DNA of 64,000 bases from Zoogloea sp016790385 (GCF_041916735.1 NZ_JAYRYY010000001.1), one strand, 5' to 3'; positions 51,606 through 60,676 are shown, counted from the stretch's first letter. Notes: a model not told the origin generated them from the sequence alone. Numbers and translations are program-made.

Positions 51606-52181
51606 TCAGAGGCTGATCCTGGTTCCGAGCAAGCTCAGGAACTGGGACAGCCAGGCCGGGTGGGCCGGCCAGGCGGGGGCAGTAACGAGGTTGCGGTCGG
51701 TGATGGCCTGATCGATGGGAATGGCCGCGTAGCTGCCACCCGCCAGTTCGACCTCGGCCTGACAGGCGGGATAGGCCGAGCAGATGCGGCCTTCCAGAAC
51801 GCGCGCGCCGGCCAGGAGCTGGGCGCCGTGGCAGACGGCGGCCACGGGTTTATCGGTGGCAAAGAAGTGCCGCACCGCTTCGATAACTGCCGGGAACATG
51901 CGCAGGTACTCGGGGCCACGACCGCCGGGGATGACCAGGGCGTCGTAGTCCTCGGCGCGGATCTCGGCAAAGGTGGCGTTCAATGTGAAGTTGTGACCAC
52001 GCTTCTCGGTGTAGGTCTGGTTGCCTTCGAAGTCGTGAATGGCCGTGGCAATGGTGTCGCCGGCCTTTTTGTCGGGGCATGCGGCATGCACCGTATGGCC
52101 AACGGCAAGGAGGGTCTGGAAGGGCACCATGGTTTCGTAGTCTTCGCAGAAGTCGCCGCAGATCATCAGTATTTTGGCCAT
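51606..52181 (-). CDS. DJ-1/PfpI family protein
   Basis: A 191-residue DJ-1/PfpI fold protein with the nucleophile elbow AVCHGAQLL (Cys in C-H-G) and ALVIPGGRGPEYLR for the oxyanion side. Members include glyoxalases, deglycases and chaperone-like stress proteins; the exact activity cannot be assigned. It is divergent from the FAH gene. Confidence 0.88.
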   Translation of the reverse strand: MAKILMICGDFCEDYETMVPFQTLLAVGHTVHAACPDKKAGDTIATAIHDFEGNQTYTEKRGHNFTLNATFAEIRAEDYDALVIPGGRGPEYLRMFPAVIEAVRHFFATDKPVAAVCHGAQLLAGARVLEGRICSAYPACQAEVELAGGSYAAIPIDQAITDRNLVTAPAWPAHPAWLSQFLSLLGTRISL

Positions 52182-52323
52182 GCCAGTCTCCGTGTGGGGT
52201 GGGGTGGAGGGAGTGTGGCGCGGGCTGGACGGGGCCGGGTGGTAGCCGGTTACTGCGGGGCGTTACGGGGCTGACGGGCGGGCCGGGTTTGGTCATGATG
52301 TCGCCTTTGCGCGGAGTTTCCCC

Positions 52324-53022
52324 ATGAGCTATGCAATCCCCCAGCCGATCTCGGCGGCTGTTCCCGTGCGGGGCGGCGATGCGCTGTTTCCGGTGCGCCG
52401 TATCTACTGTGTGGGGCGCAACTACGCCGCCCACGCCCGTGAAATGGGCTCCGATCCGACCCGTGAGCCGCCCTTCTTCTTCTGCAAACCCGCTGATGCG
52501 GTGTTACCCGTGGAGGCCGGCCAGATCGTCGATCTGCCTTATCCCCTTGCCACGGCAAATCTTCATTACGAAGTCGAGTTGGTCGTGGCCATCGGGCGCG
52601 GCGGTGAAAACATTCCGGTGAATGAGGCGGCGGCCCATGTGTGGGGCTACGGTGTGGGGCTGGACATGACCCGCCGGGATCTCCAGTTTGCCCTTCGCGA
52701 CAAGGGCCGTCCGTGGGAGCTGGGCAAGGCCTTTGACCGCTCCGCGCCCATCGCGCCCCTGGTGCCGGCCGCGGGCGCCGGCCCGATGGATCAGGCGCCG
52801 ATCTGGCTGAAGGTCAATGGACAGCTACGCCAGTCGGCGCAGGTGGCGGACATGATCTGGTCGGTGCCGGAGATCATCGCCAACCTGTCCACCTATTTCC
52901 GGCTGGAGCCGGGCGATCTGATCTTTACCGGAACCCCGGAAGGTGTCGGGCCGGTGGTGGCGGGCGACGTGATCGATGCCGGCGTGGAAGGACTTGGAAG
53001 CCTGTCGCTGCGAATCGTCTGA
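52324..53022 (+). CDS. Fumarylacetoacetate hydrolase family protein
   Basis: A 232-residue FAH-family enzyme. The fold is shown by VGRNYAAHAREMG, PFFFCKPADAVLP, the metal-binding YEVELVVAIG (Glu residues) and GYGVGLDMTRRD (Asp). The length suits fumarylpyruvate or acylpyruvate hydrolases (YcgM-like), which cleave C-C bonds in aromatic or keto-acid catabolism. The substrate is not determinable. It is a single gene. Confidence 0.9.
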   Translation: MSYAIPQPISAAVPVRGGDALFPVRRIYCVGRNYAAHAREMGSDPTREPPFFFCKPADAVLPVEAGQIVDLPYPLATANLHYEVELVVAIGRGGENIPVNEAAAHVWGYGVGLDMTRRDLQFALRDKGRPWELGKAFDRSAPIAPLVPAAGAGPMDQAPIWLKVNGQLRQSAQVADMIWSVPEIIANLSTYFRLEPGDLIFTGTPEGVGPVVAGDVIDAGVEGLGSLSLRIV

Positions 53023-53052
53023 AGGGGAGGGGGCGGACCGTGCCCGAGGGCG

Positions 53053-53505
53053 TCAGTCCAGTTCGCTGCGGAGGGCGTCGGCCCAGCAGTTGGGCGTTTC
53101 AAACAGCCGCACCCGCTCCAGCCGCAGATGATTGCCGTAAACATCGCGGTAGAGGGGGTCAAGGATGCGGAAGGCCTCCGCCGCCAGGTTTTCCGCGGTG
53201 GGCACCACGTCGAGCAGCACCGTTTTGTGCCCTGGCATGCTTTGCAGGAAGTCCACCACGGCGGTATCGCCCCGATAGGCCAGGAAGGCGTGGTCCCACA
53301 CGTCAACCAGATGTTGCTTGGCAACGGCCTTGACATCGGCAAAGTCCATCACCATGCCATTCACTGCCTCGCCGCTTGCCTGGATGATCTCTCCCGAGAG
53401 GGTGATCTCCAGCGCGTAGCGATGGCCGTGGAGATGGCGACACTGGCTGGCGTGGTCGGGAATGCGGTGGCCCGCGTCGAATTCCAGGCGGCGCGTGATA
53501 CGCAT
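53053..53505 (-). CDS. queD: 6-carboxytetrahydropterin synthase QueD
   Basis: A 150-residue QueD/PTPS-family enzyme that makes 6-carboxytetrahydropterin in queuosine synthesis. Zinc ligands are visible as FDAGHRIPDH and CRHLHGHRY; the catalytic Cys precedes HLHGH. The C-terminal Glu of the substrate pocket is in RLFETPNCWA. The start at 53505 (MRITRRLEF) is the family start; longer frames run into the divergent gene's region. It is divergent from the radical SAM gene and convergent with the FAH gene. Confidence 0.92.
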   Translation of the reverse strand: MRITRRLEFDAGHRIPDHASQCRHLHGHRYALEITLSGEIIQASGEAVNGMVMDFADVKAVAKQHLVDVWDHAFLAYRGDTAVVDFLQSMPGHKTVLLDVVPTAENLAAEAFRILDPLYRDVYGNHLRLERVRLFETPNCWADALRSELD

Positions 53506-53572
53506 GGGGTACACCGGTCGTGAAAAAAGGTCCCGTAGTATACGCGACCTCCTTTTGAAGCCGGATGCCCGC

Positions 53573-54424
53573 ATGAATCCCGATCGCCAGATGCTCACGG
53601 TGACTGACCACAACCGGGGCTTCATCGACATGACTTACGTCTACCCCGTCGTGTCGCGGAGGGCCGGTGGTGTGTCGGTGGGGATCAATCTCAACCCCAA
53701 CAACGCCTGCAACTGGCACTGCGCATACTGTCAGGTTCCGGGGCTGGTACGAGGTTCGGCGCCGGAGATCGATCTTCCGCTGCTGGAGCGCGAACTGGCC
53801 GGATTTCTGGACGAGCTGGCCAACGGTCACTTCATGGAGGAGCACGTGCCGCCCGAGGCTCGGGTGATTCGTGACATCGCCTTTTCGGGCAATGGCGAGC
53901 CGACGGGATGCCGGAACTTTGCCGAGATCGTCGCGCGCGTGGTGACGATCCGCGATGCGGCCGGCCTGTCGGAAATACCCATCCGCTTGATCACCAACGG
54001 TAGTTTGGCGCACAGACCTGCTGTTCAGGATGCGCTGAAGGCGCTCGCCCGCGCCGGGGGAGAGGTGTGGTTCAAACTGGATGCGGGAACTCGGGAAGAT
54101 ATCGCCCGTATCAACGGCGTCGATGTGCATCCACACGCGCACGCGCAACGCCTGGCCCAGTGCGCTTCCCTGTGCCCGACCTGGGTGCAGACCTGTTTGT
54201 TTCGCTGGGATGGTATGCCGCCGACCGCGGCGTTCCTGGATGCCTACATGGACACCCTGAAGCTCGCTGGAATTGCGCTACTGAAAGGCATTCTCCTCTA
54301 TGGAGTTGCCCGGCCCTCCTTCCAGCCGGAGGCGGTACATCTGCAACGCCTGGACCCCGAGGAGATCGAGGCCATCGCCGCGCGGCTTAGGGGAGAGGGG
54401 CTGGCCGTTGCGGTCAGCCCCTGA
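53573..54424 (+). CDS. Radical SAM protein
   Basis: A 283-residue radical SAM enzyme with the CX3CX2C cluster motif CNWHCAYC near residue 49, followed by a SGNGEPT segment and the Gly-rich SAM-binding sequence. It shares its promoter region with queD, but it is too long and lacks the pattern to be QueE with certainty; a role in modified-nucleoside or cofactor synthesis is an inference from the neighbour. The start at 53573 opens MNPDRQML. Confidence 0.8.
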   Translation: MNPDRQMLTVTDHNRGFIDMTYVYPVVSRRAGGVSVGINLNPNNACNWHCAYCQVPGLVRGSAPEIDLPLLERELAGFLDELANGHFMEEHVPPEARVIRDIAFSGNGEPTGCRNFAEIVARVVTIRDAAGLSEIPIRLITNGSLAHRPAVQDALKALARAGGEVWFKLDAGTREDIARINGVDVHPHAHAQRLAQCASLCPTWVQTCLFRWDGMPPTAAFLDAYMDTLKLAGIALLKGILLYGVARPSFQPEAVHLQRLDPEEIEAIAARLRGEGLAVAVSP

Positions 54425-54436
54425 CCCGAGCCTGCA

Positions 54437-54739
54437 TCAGTGGGCCACGCGTTCCTTCTTCTTGGCGCGGGCCTCCTTCTTCAGGGTCTTGAACAGCTCC
54501 GGGTTGGTGCTCTTCAAGTATTCAACAACTTCCACGTCATCCTTCTTGATCTTGCTGATGTCCACCTGTTCGATATGAACAAGGCGCAGCAAGGCTTGCA
54601 CGGGGCGGGGAATGTTGCGGCCGCTTTCGTAGCGGGAGCCGCCGCTCTGGGTCACGCCGATCTTGGACCAGAACTGGGACTGGTTCATGCCGAGCTTGCG
54701 GCGGATCTCACGGACATCAACTTTTTCAGTGGTTTTCAT
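54437..54739 (-). CDS. XRE-type helix-turn-helix regulator
   Basis: A 100-residue DNA-binding protein. The N-terminal 60 residues form a lambda-repressor-like HTH (VREIRRKLGMNQSQFWSKIG, then TQSGGSRYESGR). The last 30 residues are Lys/Glu-rich and probably coiled or disordered. An inverted repeat at 54797-54814, 58 bases upstream of the start, is a candidate operator for self-control. Confidence 0.82.
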   Translation of the reverse strand: MKTTEKVDVREIRRKLGMNQSQFWSKIGVTQSGGSRYESGRNIPRPVQALLRLVHIEQVDISKIKKDDVEVVEYLKSTNPELFKTLKKEARAKKKERVAH

Positions 54740-54796
54740 TTGGCCATCCTCAAGGGGTTACTCTGTTAGTTTTAACAACAGGCTAGCTGTTGCGGA

Positions 54797-54814
54797 ATAT
54801 AACTTTCGTTATAT
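54797..54814. promoter_or_regulatory. Inverted repeat upstream of the XRE regulator
   Basis: ATATAAC (54797-54803) and GTTATAT (54808-54814) form perfect 7-base arms around TTTC. A related GTTA-N4-TAAC lies at 54765-54776. Together they suggest operator sites for the adjacent regulator. Confidence 0.5.
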
Positions 54815-54996
54815 GTCGAAAAGTATAGATCACTACTCGCAACTCATACAACGACATATTTGCATGGGTTAGGGTTTTCCACATCTCAATTTCGTGACAT
54901 GGCGCACATCATTCGAAAGAAACTCTAAGCTGCACGAGATCGCGATATCCGCTAAGATCACGCGCTTTCCACATCCACATCTTCTTAGAAGTCAAG

Positions 54997-56226
54997 ATGG
55001 CGCTCATAGTTCAGAAATATGGCGGCACTTCCGTCGGCAACCCCGAACGGATCAAGAACGTTGCCAGGCGGGTCGCAAAGTCCCACGCCCAGGGAAACCA
55101 GATGGTGATCGTCCTGTCCGCGATGAGCGGCGAGACCAATCGCCTGATCGCCCTGGCCAAGGAAATCAGCCCCAATCCCAAGCCGCGGGAACTCGACGTG
55201 GTGATCTCCACCGGTGAACAGGTCACCATTGGCCTGCTGTGCATGGCCCTTGAAGACATGGGCGTCAAGGCGCGCAGCTACACCGGCGGCCAGGTACGCA
55301 TCCTCACCGACGACGCCTTCACCAAGGCCCGCATCCTGGACATCGACGGCGACAACATCCGCCGCGATCTGGACGCCGGCGCGGTTGTCGTGGTGGCGGG
55401 CTTCCAGGGTGTCGACGAAGCCGGCAACATCACCACCCTCGGCCGTGGTGGCTCCGACACCACCGGTGTTGCCCTGGCGGCGGCCATCAAGGCCGACGAG
55501 TGCCAGATCTATACCGACGTCGATGGCGTGTACACCACCGACCCCCGCGTCGTTCCGGAAGCCCGCAAGCTGGACACCATCACTTTTGAAGAGATGCTGG
55601 AGATGGCCAGCCTCGGCTCCAAGGTGTTGCAGATCCGCTCGGTGGAGTTCGCCGGCAAGTACAAAGTCAAGCTTCGTGTTCTCTCCAGCTTCCAGGAGGA
55701 AGGTGAGGGCACCCTGATTACCGTAGAGGAAGACAAGAACATGGAACAGCCGATCATCTCCGGCATTGCCTTCAACCGTGACGAAGCCAAGATCACCGTG
55801 CTGGGCGTCCCCGACAAGCCGGGCATCGCCTACCAGATCCTCGGCCCCGTGGCGGACGCCAATGTGGATGTGGACATGATCATCCAGAATGTCGGCCACG
55901 ATGGCACCACCGACTTTTCCTTCACGGTCAATCGCCCCGACTACGAAAAGGCGATGAAGATCCTCGAAGGCGTGCAAACCCATATTGGTGCCCGCAAGAT
56001 TCAGGGCGATCGCACCATGGCCAAGGTTTCCATCGTCGGCGTTGGCATGCGCTCCCACCCGGGCGTCGCCTCCCGCATGTTCCGTACCCTGGCTGAGGAA
56101 GGCATCAACATCCAGATGATCTCCACTTCCGAGATCAAGATTTCCGTCGCCATCGACGAGAAATACCTGGAGCTGGCCGTCCGCGTGCTGCACCGTGCTT
56201 TCGGCCTGGATCAGGCCGCCGCCTGA
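54997..56226 (+). CDS. lysC: Aspartate kinase
   Basis: A 409-residue monofunctional aspartate kinase, the first step to lysine, threonine and methionine. The N-terminal amino-acid kinase domain starts VQKYGGTSVGNPERI and includes GRGGSDTTGVALAA near residue 150. The C-terminal half has two ACT domains (ITVLGVPDKPG and VSIVGVGMRSHPG), which bind regulatory amino acids. Length and pattern match the betaproteobacterial type. A tRNA gene follows on the same strand. Confidence 0.95.
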   Translation: MALIVQKYGGTSVGNPERIKNVARRVAKSHAQGNQMVIVLSAMSGETNRLIALAKEISPNPKPRELDVVISTGEQVTIGLLCMALEDMGVKARSYTGGQVRILTDDAFTKARILDIDGDNIRRDLDAGAVVVVAGFQGVDEAGNITTLGRGGSDTTGVALAAAIKADECQIYTDVDGVYTTDPRVVPEARKLDTITFEEMLEMASLGSKVLQIRSVEFAGKYKVKLRVLSSFQEEGEGTLITVEEDKNMEQPIISGIAFNRDEAKITVLGVPDKPGIAYQILGPVADANVDVDMIIQNVGHDGTTDFSFTVNRPDYEKAMKILEGVQTHIGARKIQGDRTMAKVSIVGVGMRSHPGVASRMFRTLAEEGINIQMISTSEIKISVAIDEKYLELAVRVLHRAFGLDQAAA

Positions 56227-56227
56227 T

Positions 56228-56256
56228 TTGACGAGCATCTGCGCCTTGTCTATAAT
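56228..56256 (+). promoter_or_regulatory. Sigma-70 promoter of tRNA-Ser
   Basis: TTGACG (56228-56233) and TATAAT (56251-56256) are separated by 17 bases and end 16 bases before the tRNA. The -10 is perfect and the -35 is one base from TTGACA. Confidence 0.85.
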
Positions 56257-56272
56257 GCGCAGCTCTTGCGGA

Positions 56273-56366
56273 GGAGAGTTGGCCGAGAGGTCGAAGGCAC
56301 TCCCCTGCTAAGGGAGCATGCGAGCCAAAACTTGCATCGAGGGTTCGAATCCCTCACTCTCCGCCA
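56273..56366 (+). tRNA. tRNA-Ser (anticodon GCT)
   Basis: A 94-base tRNA with a 7-bp acceptor stem (GGAGAGT with ACTCTCC), discriminator G, encoded CCA and a long variable arm typical of serine tRNA. The anticodon arm CTCCCCTGCTAAGGGAG gives anticodon GCT, which reads AGC/AGU. The TTCGAAT T-loop is present. A terminator follows at 56381. Confidence 0.97.
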
Positions 56367-56380
56367 AGAACCTGTTTCAA

Positions 56381-56416
56381 GCAAAAAGCCCTGAGTGATC
56401 AGGGCTTTTTGCTTTT
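56381..56416 (+). terminator. Terminator after tRNA-Ser
   Basis: A 14-bp perfect stem (56381-56394 with 56399-56412) with a GTGA loop, T-rich on the 3' arm and followed by TTTT. Confidence 0.9.
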
Positions 56417-56519
56417 CAGGAGCGTACATTCCCCAAGGCTCGACGATGGCTTGCGGCGCCAGTCCTTCGGGCCCATCCATATGCCGCGAGCGGCTGGCGC
56501 GTCTCGATACAGGATCTTC

Positions 56520-58472
56520 ATGAACGATCAACCAGACCCAGGCCGACAGGCCCTGCGTTTCGCCCGGACGGTCAGCGGCAGCCGGGTGTGGCTCGCCGCC
56601 GGCCGGCGGGTTGCCATCCTCGACGATGAGTTCCGGATCTTTGGCTACATCCCCGATTCGTGCCTGGGGCAGGAGGCCCATTGGCGGCGCCGAACCAGCG
56701 AGGTTCGCAATGCCCTTGAGCAGCGCATGCTGGAGGATCAAGGCGCCCGGCTGGAGCAGGCGCTGGAATCGGCCATCACCGAGATCACCGCCTACCTGGT
56801 AGCCTGCAAGGCCGAGGGGCTGGAGCCTAATCTGCGCAAACTGCGGGAATTCTGGTCCTGCGGCGATCTTGACCTGGGCAGCGTCGGCAAGGGCCTGGCC
56901 CAATCCCTCCATGACCTGCGCGCCAAGCAGCGCCACCGGGATCTGGCCGAGCAGATCGGTCGTTCCCTCAAGCTCTCTGACTACCCCGACACCTTCCCGG
57001 CGCGCCGCCGGGCCCGCAAGTTGATAGCAGTGCTCGGGCCCACCAATTCGGGCAAGACCCACGACGCCTTCGAACGGCTGGTGACGGCGTCGTCCGGCGT
57101 GTACCTGGGGCCGCTGCGCCTGCTGGCGCTGGAAGCCTTCACCCGTCTCAACGAAGAGTTCGGCGTCAGCGCCTCCCTCATCACCGGCGAGGAGCGCCGC
57201 ATCGTCGAAGGCAGCCGGGTGACCGCCTCCACCATCGAGATGCTCGACCCGGGCACCGAGATCGATGTGGCGGTCATCGATGAAATCCAGATGCTCAGCG
57301 ACCCCGACCGGGGCTGGGCGTGGACTCAGGCCGTCGTCGGCGCCAACGCCATTGAGGTGTGGCTGGTGGGTGCCCTGTCGGCCGAGCCAGCCATTGTCGC
57401 CCTGGCGGCGCGCCTGGGCCTGCCCCTGGAGATCCGGCGCAAGGCGCGCAAGCACCCGTTGTCCATCGGACAGCCCCTGGCCAATGATGCAGCCGGCGCC
57501 CTGCGTCGGGCCCGACCGGGGGATGCCTTCATCGTGTTCTCCCGGCGTGACGCCCTCAATCTGCGCGACGACCTGCTGGCCCTGGGCAAATCCGTGGCCT
57601 GCATCTACGGCGCCCTGTCGCCGGAGGTGCGGGAGCGCGAGGCCCACCGTTTTGCCGGTGGCGACGCCGATATCCTCGTGGCCACCGACGCCATCGGCAT
57701 GGGCCTGAATCTCCCCATTCAGCGGGTCGTGTTCACCGCCGTGCAGAAGTACGACGGCACCACCCGCGATACCTTGTCGCCTTCGCTGCTTCAGCAGATC
57801 GGCGGCCGGGCCGGGCGCTTCGGCCACCAGGAGGAAGAAGGCCTGGTGGCCGGGCTGACCCCTGCCGAGCACAAGGTCGTCACCTCGCTGATGAAGGCGC
57901 CTCAGCCTCCGCTGGAGACCATGGGTTTCCAGATCACACCCGGCAGCACCTACCTGGAGCAGTTGGCCGACATGTCCGGCGACACCCGCCTGGAAGCCTT
58001 GCTGTCCCTGTTCCAACTCCACGCCGATTGCGGCGATGGTTTCTTCCGGCCCCATGTCCCGGAAGAGCAGCTGGCCCGGGCCGCGCAGCTCGACCGGATG
58101 AAGAAGTTGTCGCTACACCTCAAGCACGTCTTCTCCATGGCGCCCATGGCAGCCCAGAACGAGACCATCGACGGAGTGTGGCGAGGCTGGGCCTATGCCG
58201 CCAACCAGGGCAAGGCGATCCGGCTGGATTTTCTGCCCGACTCGCCGCGGCGGGCTTCTCTGGAAGAGGCCGAAACCACCGTCCGCCTGCTGGCGGCCTA
58301 TCGCTGGTTTGCCTACCGCCTGCCTGAACTGTTCGTTGACCTGGCGTTGGCCGACATGCACCTGGCGCCGTGGATCTCGGTGGTGGACGGCCATCTGCGC
58401 AGCCGCTACCGGCAAGGGGTAGGTGGCGGACGGAAGGGCGTTCCGAGCTGGTATTGGCCGGTGCGCAACTGA
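56520..58472 (+). CDS. SUV3-like DEAD/DEAH-box RNA helicase
   Basis: A 650-residue helicase resembling mitochondrial SUV3. A helical N-terminal extension precedes Walker A LGPTNSGKTH (near residue 178), the Walker B VAVIDEIQML (Asp-Glu-Ile-Gln) typical of this group, then motif VI QIGGRAGRFG. The C-terminal part matches the SUV3 helical bundle. SUV3 unwinds RNA for degradation in mitochondria; the bacterial role is not established. The start at 56520 is chosen because longer frames run into the terminator. It is transcribed separately from the tRNA. Confidence 0.85.
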   Translation: MNDQPDPGRQALRFARTVSGSRVWLAAGRRVAILDDEFRIFGYIPDSCLGQEAHWRRRTSEVRNALEQRMLEDQGARLEQALESAITEITAYLVACKAEGLEPNLRKLREFWSCGDLDLGSVGKGLAQSLHDLRAKQRHRDLAEQIGRSLKLSDYPDTFPARRRARKLIAVLGPTNSGKTHDAFERLVTASSGVYLGPLRLLALEAFTRLNEEFGVSASLITGEERRIVEGSRVTASTIEMLDPGTEIDVAVIDEIQMLSDPDRGWAWTQAVVGANAIEVWLVGALSAEPAIVALAARLGLPLEIRRKARKHPLSIGQPLANDAAGALRRARPGDAFIVFSRRDALNLRDDLLALGKSVACIYGALSPEVREREAHRFAGGDADILVATDAIGMGLNLPIQRVVFTAVQKYDGTTRDTLSPSLLQQIGGRAGRFGHQEEEGLVAGLTPAEHKVVTSLMKAPQPPLETMGFQITPGSTYLEQLADMSGDTRLEALLSLFQLHADCGDGFFRPHVPEEQLARAAQLDRMKKLSLHLKHVFSMAPMAAQNETIDGVWRGWAYAANQGKAIRLDFLPDSPRRASLEEAETTVRLLAAYRWFAYRLPELFVDLALADMHLAPWISVVDGHLRSRYRQGVGGGRKGVPSWYWPVRN

Positions 58473-58491
58473 TCATCCGGGCGCGCGGCCC

Positions 58492-59211
58492 TCACCGGGT
58501 CAGGCGCTTCACCTCTCCGCCGCAGCTCCCGGACACCCGCGCGTATTCCTCGGGGGTGTCGATCAGGGCCTGGGCGGCATCCACCTTGTTCAGCTCTCGC
58601 CGGATATAGGGTGCCCAGCGTTCCTCCAGCTCCTGCTGGAGGCGGGCGCGGGCTTGCCCGACGGGTCCGCGCCAGGGGCCGTCGGTGACGAAACGGCGTG
58701 TGAGGGTGTCGGCAAGCTCCTGTTCAATGCTGCGCAGATGCGCCTGGTAGGCGCGCACGTGGCGCAGCTCATGCTCGTGGATCTCCCGATAGGCGCAACT
58801 GCCCGGGGGGAATTCCCTGGCCACGTAAACCGTCATGGGGCTGAAACCGTAAGTCACGGTGAGCTGGGGGCTGGCACATTCCCAGCGGCCGCCGGGGTCG
58901 GTGTAGGCCGTGATGCGGGACTCGAATCGCACCGTGGCAGTGCCACGGGTGAGTCCCAAGACCTGCTTGCCGGCCGGCATGTTACGCGGGCCAATCAGGG
59001 TGAGGCTGCGGTAGCTGGTACGGGTATCCAGGGTCACCGGTTCTTCGTGGCGTTTGAGACTGACCGAAGGGCGCGGTAGCTGATCGCAGCGATCGGCAGC
59101 GCCCGCACCGGTGGAGGCACCTAGGATGAGAGCGATGGACGCCAGCAACGGCGGCTGAGGCCGGTGTGACCGGGTGAAGGCGGGCGCTTTTCCGGGCGGC
59201 GTGGTGACCAT
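58492..59211 (-). CDS. Secreted protein with HExxH metallopeptidase-like motif
   Basis: A 239-residue protein with an N-terminal hydrophobic export region (about 19-41) ending AGAA. It contains HELRH, matching the zinc-metalloprotease HExxH, within IHEHELRHVRAYQ. The sequence is reminiscent of the DUF922-type predicted secreted zinc proteases, but I am not sure of the family. Four cysteines could form disulfides. The start overlaps the stop of the upstream sigma-54 regulator gene by one base, so it is cotranscribed with it. Confidence 0.65.
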   Translation of the reverse strand: MVTTPPGKAPAFTRSHRPQPPLLASIALILGASTGAGAADRCDQLPRPSVSLKRHEEPVTLDTRTSYRSLTLIGPRNMPAGKQVLGLTRGTATVRFESRITAYTDPGGRWECASPQLTVTYGFSPMTVYVAREFPPGSCAYREIHEHELRHVRAYQAHLRSIEQELADTLTRRFVTDGPWRGPVGQARARLQQELEERWAPYIRRELNKVDAAQALIDTPEEYARVSGSCGGEVKRLTR

Positions 59212-60542
59212 CACAGGTTCTTGAGCCGGCGGTACAAGGTCCGCTCGCTGAGGCCAAGCTTGGCGGCAAGGGCCTTGCGCGAGCCCCGGTGGTTGCGCAG
59301 GGCTGCGGCGAGATCGGTGTCGTCGGGTTCGGGCAGATCCGATGGCCGCGCGTGGGCGGAGAGGCTGGCTGCCGGTTCGGGTTGGACCGCGCGCTGGGGG
59401 TGCTGCGGATGTTGCAATTCCTCGGGCAGATGCCGCCGTTGCAGCGTATCGCCATCGCACAGCAGGCTCGCCCGTTCCAGGATATTGCGCAGCTCCCGGA
59501 TGTTGCCCGGATAGGTGTAGCTCCGAAGGCAGGCCAGGGTGTCGGCCGCAATGCGTAGCTTGCGATCCGGCGCAACGCGTTTCAGCAGGGCTTCGGCCAG
59601 CAAGGGGATGTCGTCCTGACGCTGGCGCAGGGGCGGAAGACAGATCGGGAAAGTGTTGATGCGGTAGTACAGATCCTGGCGGAACTGGCCAGTCTCGACC
59701 AGGCTCTTCAGGGGGCGGTGGGTCGCCGAGATCAGGCGGATGTCGGCGCGCATCAGCTCCGTGCTGCCCACCCGTCGATAGGTGCCCGTTTCAAGGAGGC
59801 GCAGCAGCTTGACCTGCATGCTCAGGGGGATGTCACCCATCTCATCGAGAAACAGGGTGCCACCGCTGGCAGCCTCAATCAGCCCAGTCTTGCGGACACT
59901 GGCGCCCGTGAAGGCCCCGCGCTCGTGGCCGAAGAGTTCGCTTTCGAACAGGGTTTCGGTGAGGCCGGAGCAATCCACGGCGACAAACGGCCCCTCCCGG
60001 CGCCGGCTGGCATCGTGAATCGCCTGGGCCACCAGCTCCTTGCCGGTACCCGATTCACCTTGCAGCAGCACCGTGGCCTCGGACGGGGCGACCCGTGCCA
60101 CCAGCTCCAGCATGGCCCGGAAGGCCGGGGCCCTACCGATCAGGCCCTGGGCGCCCGCCAAGCCCCGGGCCACGGGCAGGGGCTCCAGTTTTTCGATGAA
60201 ATAGGCAATCTCCCCGGTGCTGTCGCGGATCGGCGATAGCTCGATGTTCTCGTAGCGCTCCCCCGCCGAGGTGTGATGCAGATGTACCACCCGCTCCCGC
60301 TGCCCGGAGTTGAGGCTGTGAGTCAGTGGGCAGGACTCGCCCGCCTGGTCGCAGGGCACCGGGTAGTGATGCGATACCTCGAAACACTTGCGTCCGATCA
60401 GATCGTCCAGGCGCCCGCAATTGGCCCGGTAGGCGGCATTGGCGGCGAGGATGCGGTAACTGCGGTCGCACAGGATGTGGGGTTCGGACAGCGTCTCAAT
60501 GAAGGAGACCAGTTCGGGGAGGGGGTGAAGCCGGTTTGCCAT
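59211..60542 (-). CDS. Sigma-54-dependent Fis-family regulator with Cys-rich PAS domain
   Basis: A 443-residue activator. Residues 15-125 are a PAS domain carrying cysteines at 42, 53, 64 and 71 (with His-rich KCFEVSHHYPVPCD). The AAA+ domain has Walker A GESGTGKE (162-169) and the sigma-54-contact loop GAFTGA (208-213). A Fis-type HTH ends the protein (RKALAAKLGLSERTLYRRL). It needs sigma-54 RNA polymerase, matching the -24/-12 site at 60677 before the cyd operon. The start at 60542 fits the PAS start; ATG at 60581 would add 13 residues and cover the inverted repeat. It shares its transcript with the HExxH gene. Confidence 0.88.
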   Translation of the reverse strand: MANRLHPLPELVSFIETLSEPHILCDRSYRILAANAAYRANCGRLDDLIGRKCFEVSHHYPVPCDQAGESCPLTHSLNSGQRERVVHLHHTSAGERYENIELSPIRDSTGEIAYFIEKLEPLPVARGLAGAQGLIGRAPAFRAMLELVARVAPSEATVLLQGESGTGKELVAQAIHDASRRREGPFVAVDCSGLTETLFESELFGHERGAFTGASVRKTGLIEAASGGTLFLDEMGDIPLSMQVKLLRLLETGTYRRVGSTELMRADIRLISATHRPLKSLVETGQFRQDLYYRINTFPICLPPLRQRQDDIPLLAEALLKRVAPDRKLRIAADTLACLRSYTYPGNIRELRNILERASLLCDGDTLQRRHLPEELQHPQHPQRAVQPEPAASLSAHARPSDLPEPDDTDLAAALRNHRGSRKALAAKLGLSERTLYRRLKNL

Positions 60543-60553
60543 GGGGGAGGGGG

Positions 60554-60580
60554 TGGCAGTTTTGCTGCCAAATACTGCCA
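60554..60580. promoter_or_regulatory. Candidate activator-binding inverted repeat
   Basis: TGGCAG (60554-60559) and CTGCCA (60565-60570) form an inverted repeat with a 5-base gap; a third half-site CTGCCA is at 60575-60580. It lies about 100-120 bases upstream of the sigma-54-type promoter, a common distance for an enhancer. Confidence 0.5.
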
Positions 60581-60676
60581 TGGCGGCGTGTGGCGGTCAA
60601 ACCGGCATTCCTCGCATTCGCTCAAATCAACCGGCAAAGCATTGGGCGGAAAAGGATTTTTTGGATAGCTCAGGAT

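Noticed and set aside
56273..56520. Possible phage or island attachment site at tRNA-Ser
   Set aside because: No integrase gene and no repeat of the tRNA 3' end were found within the window.
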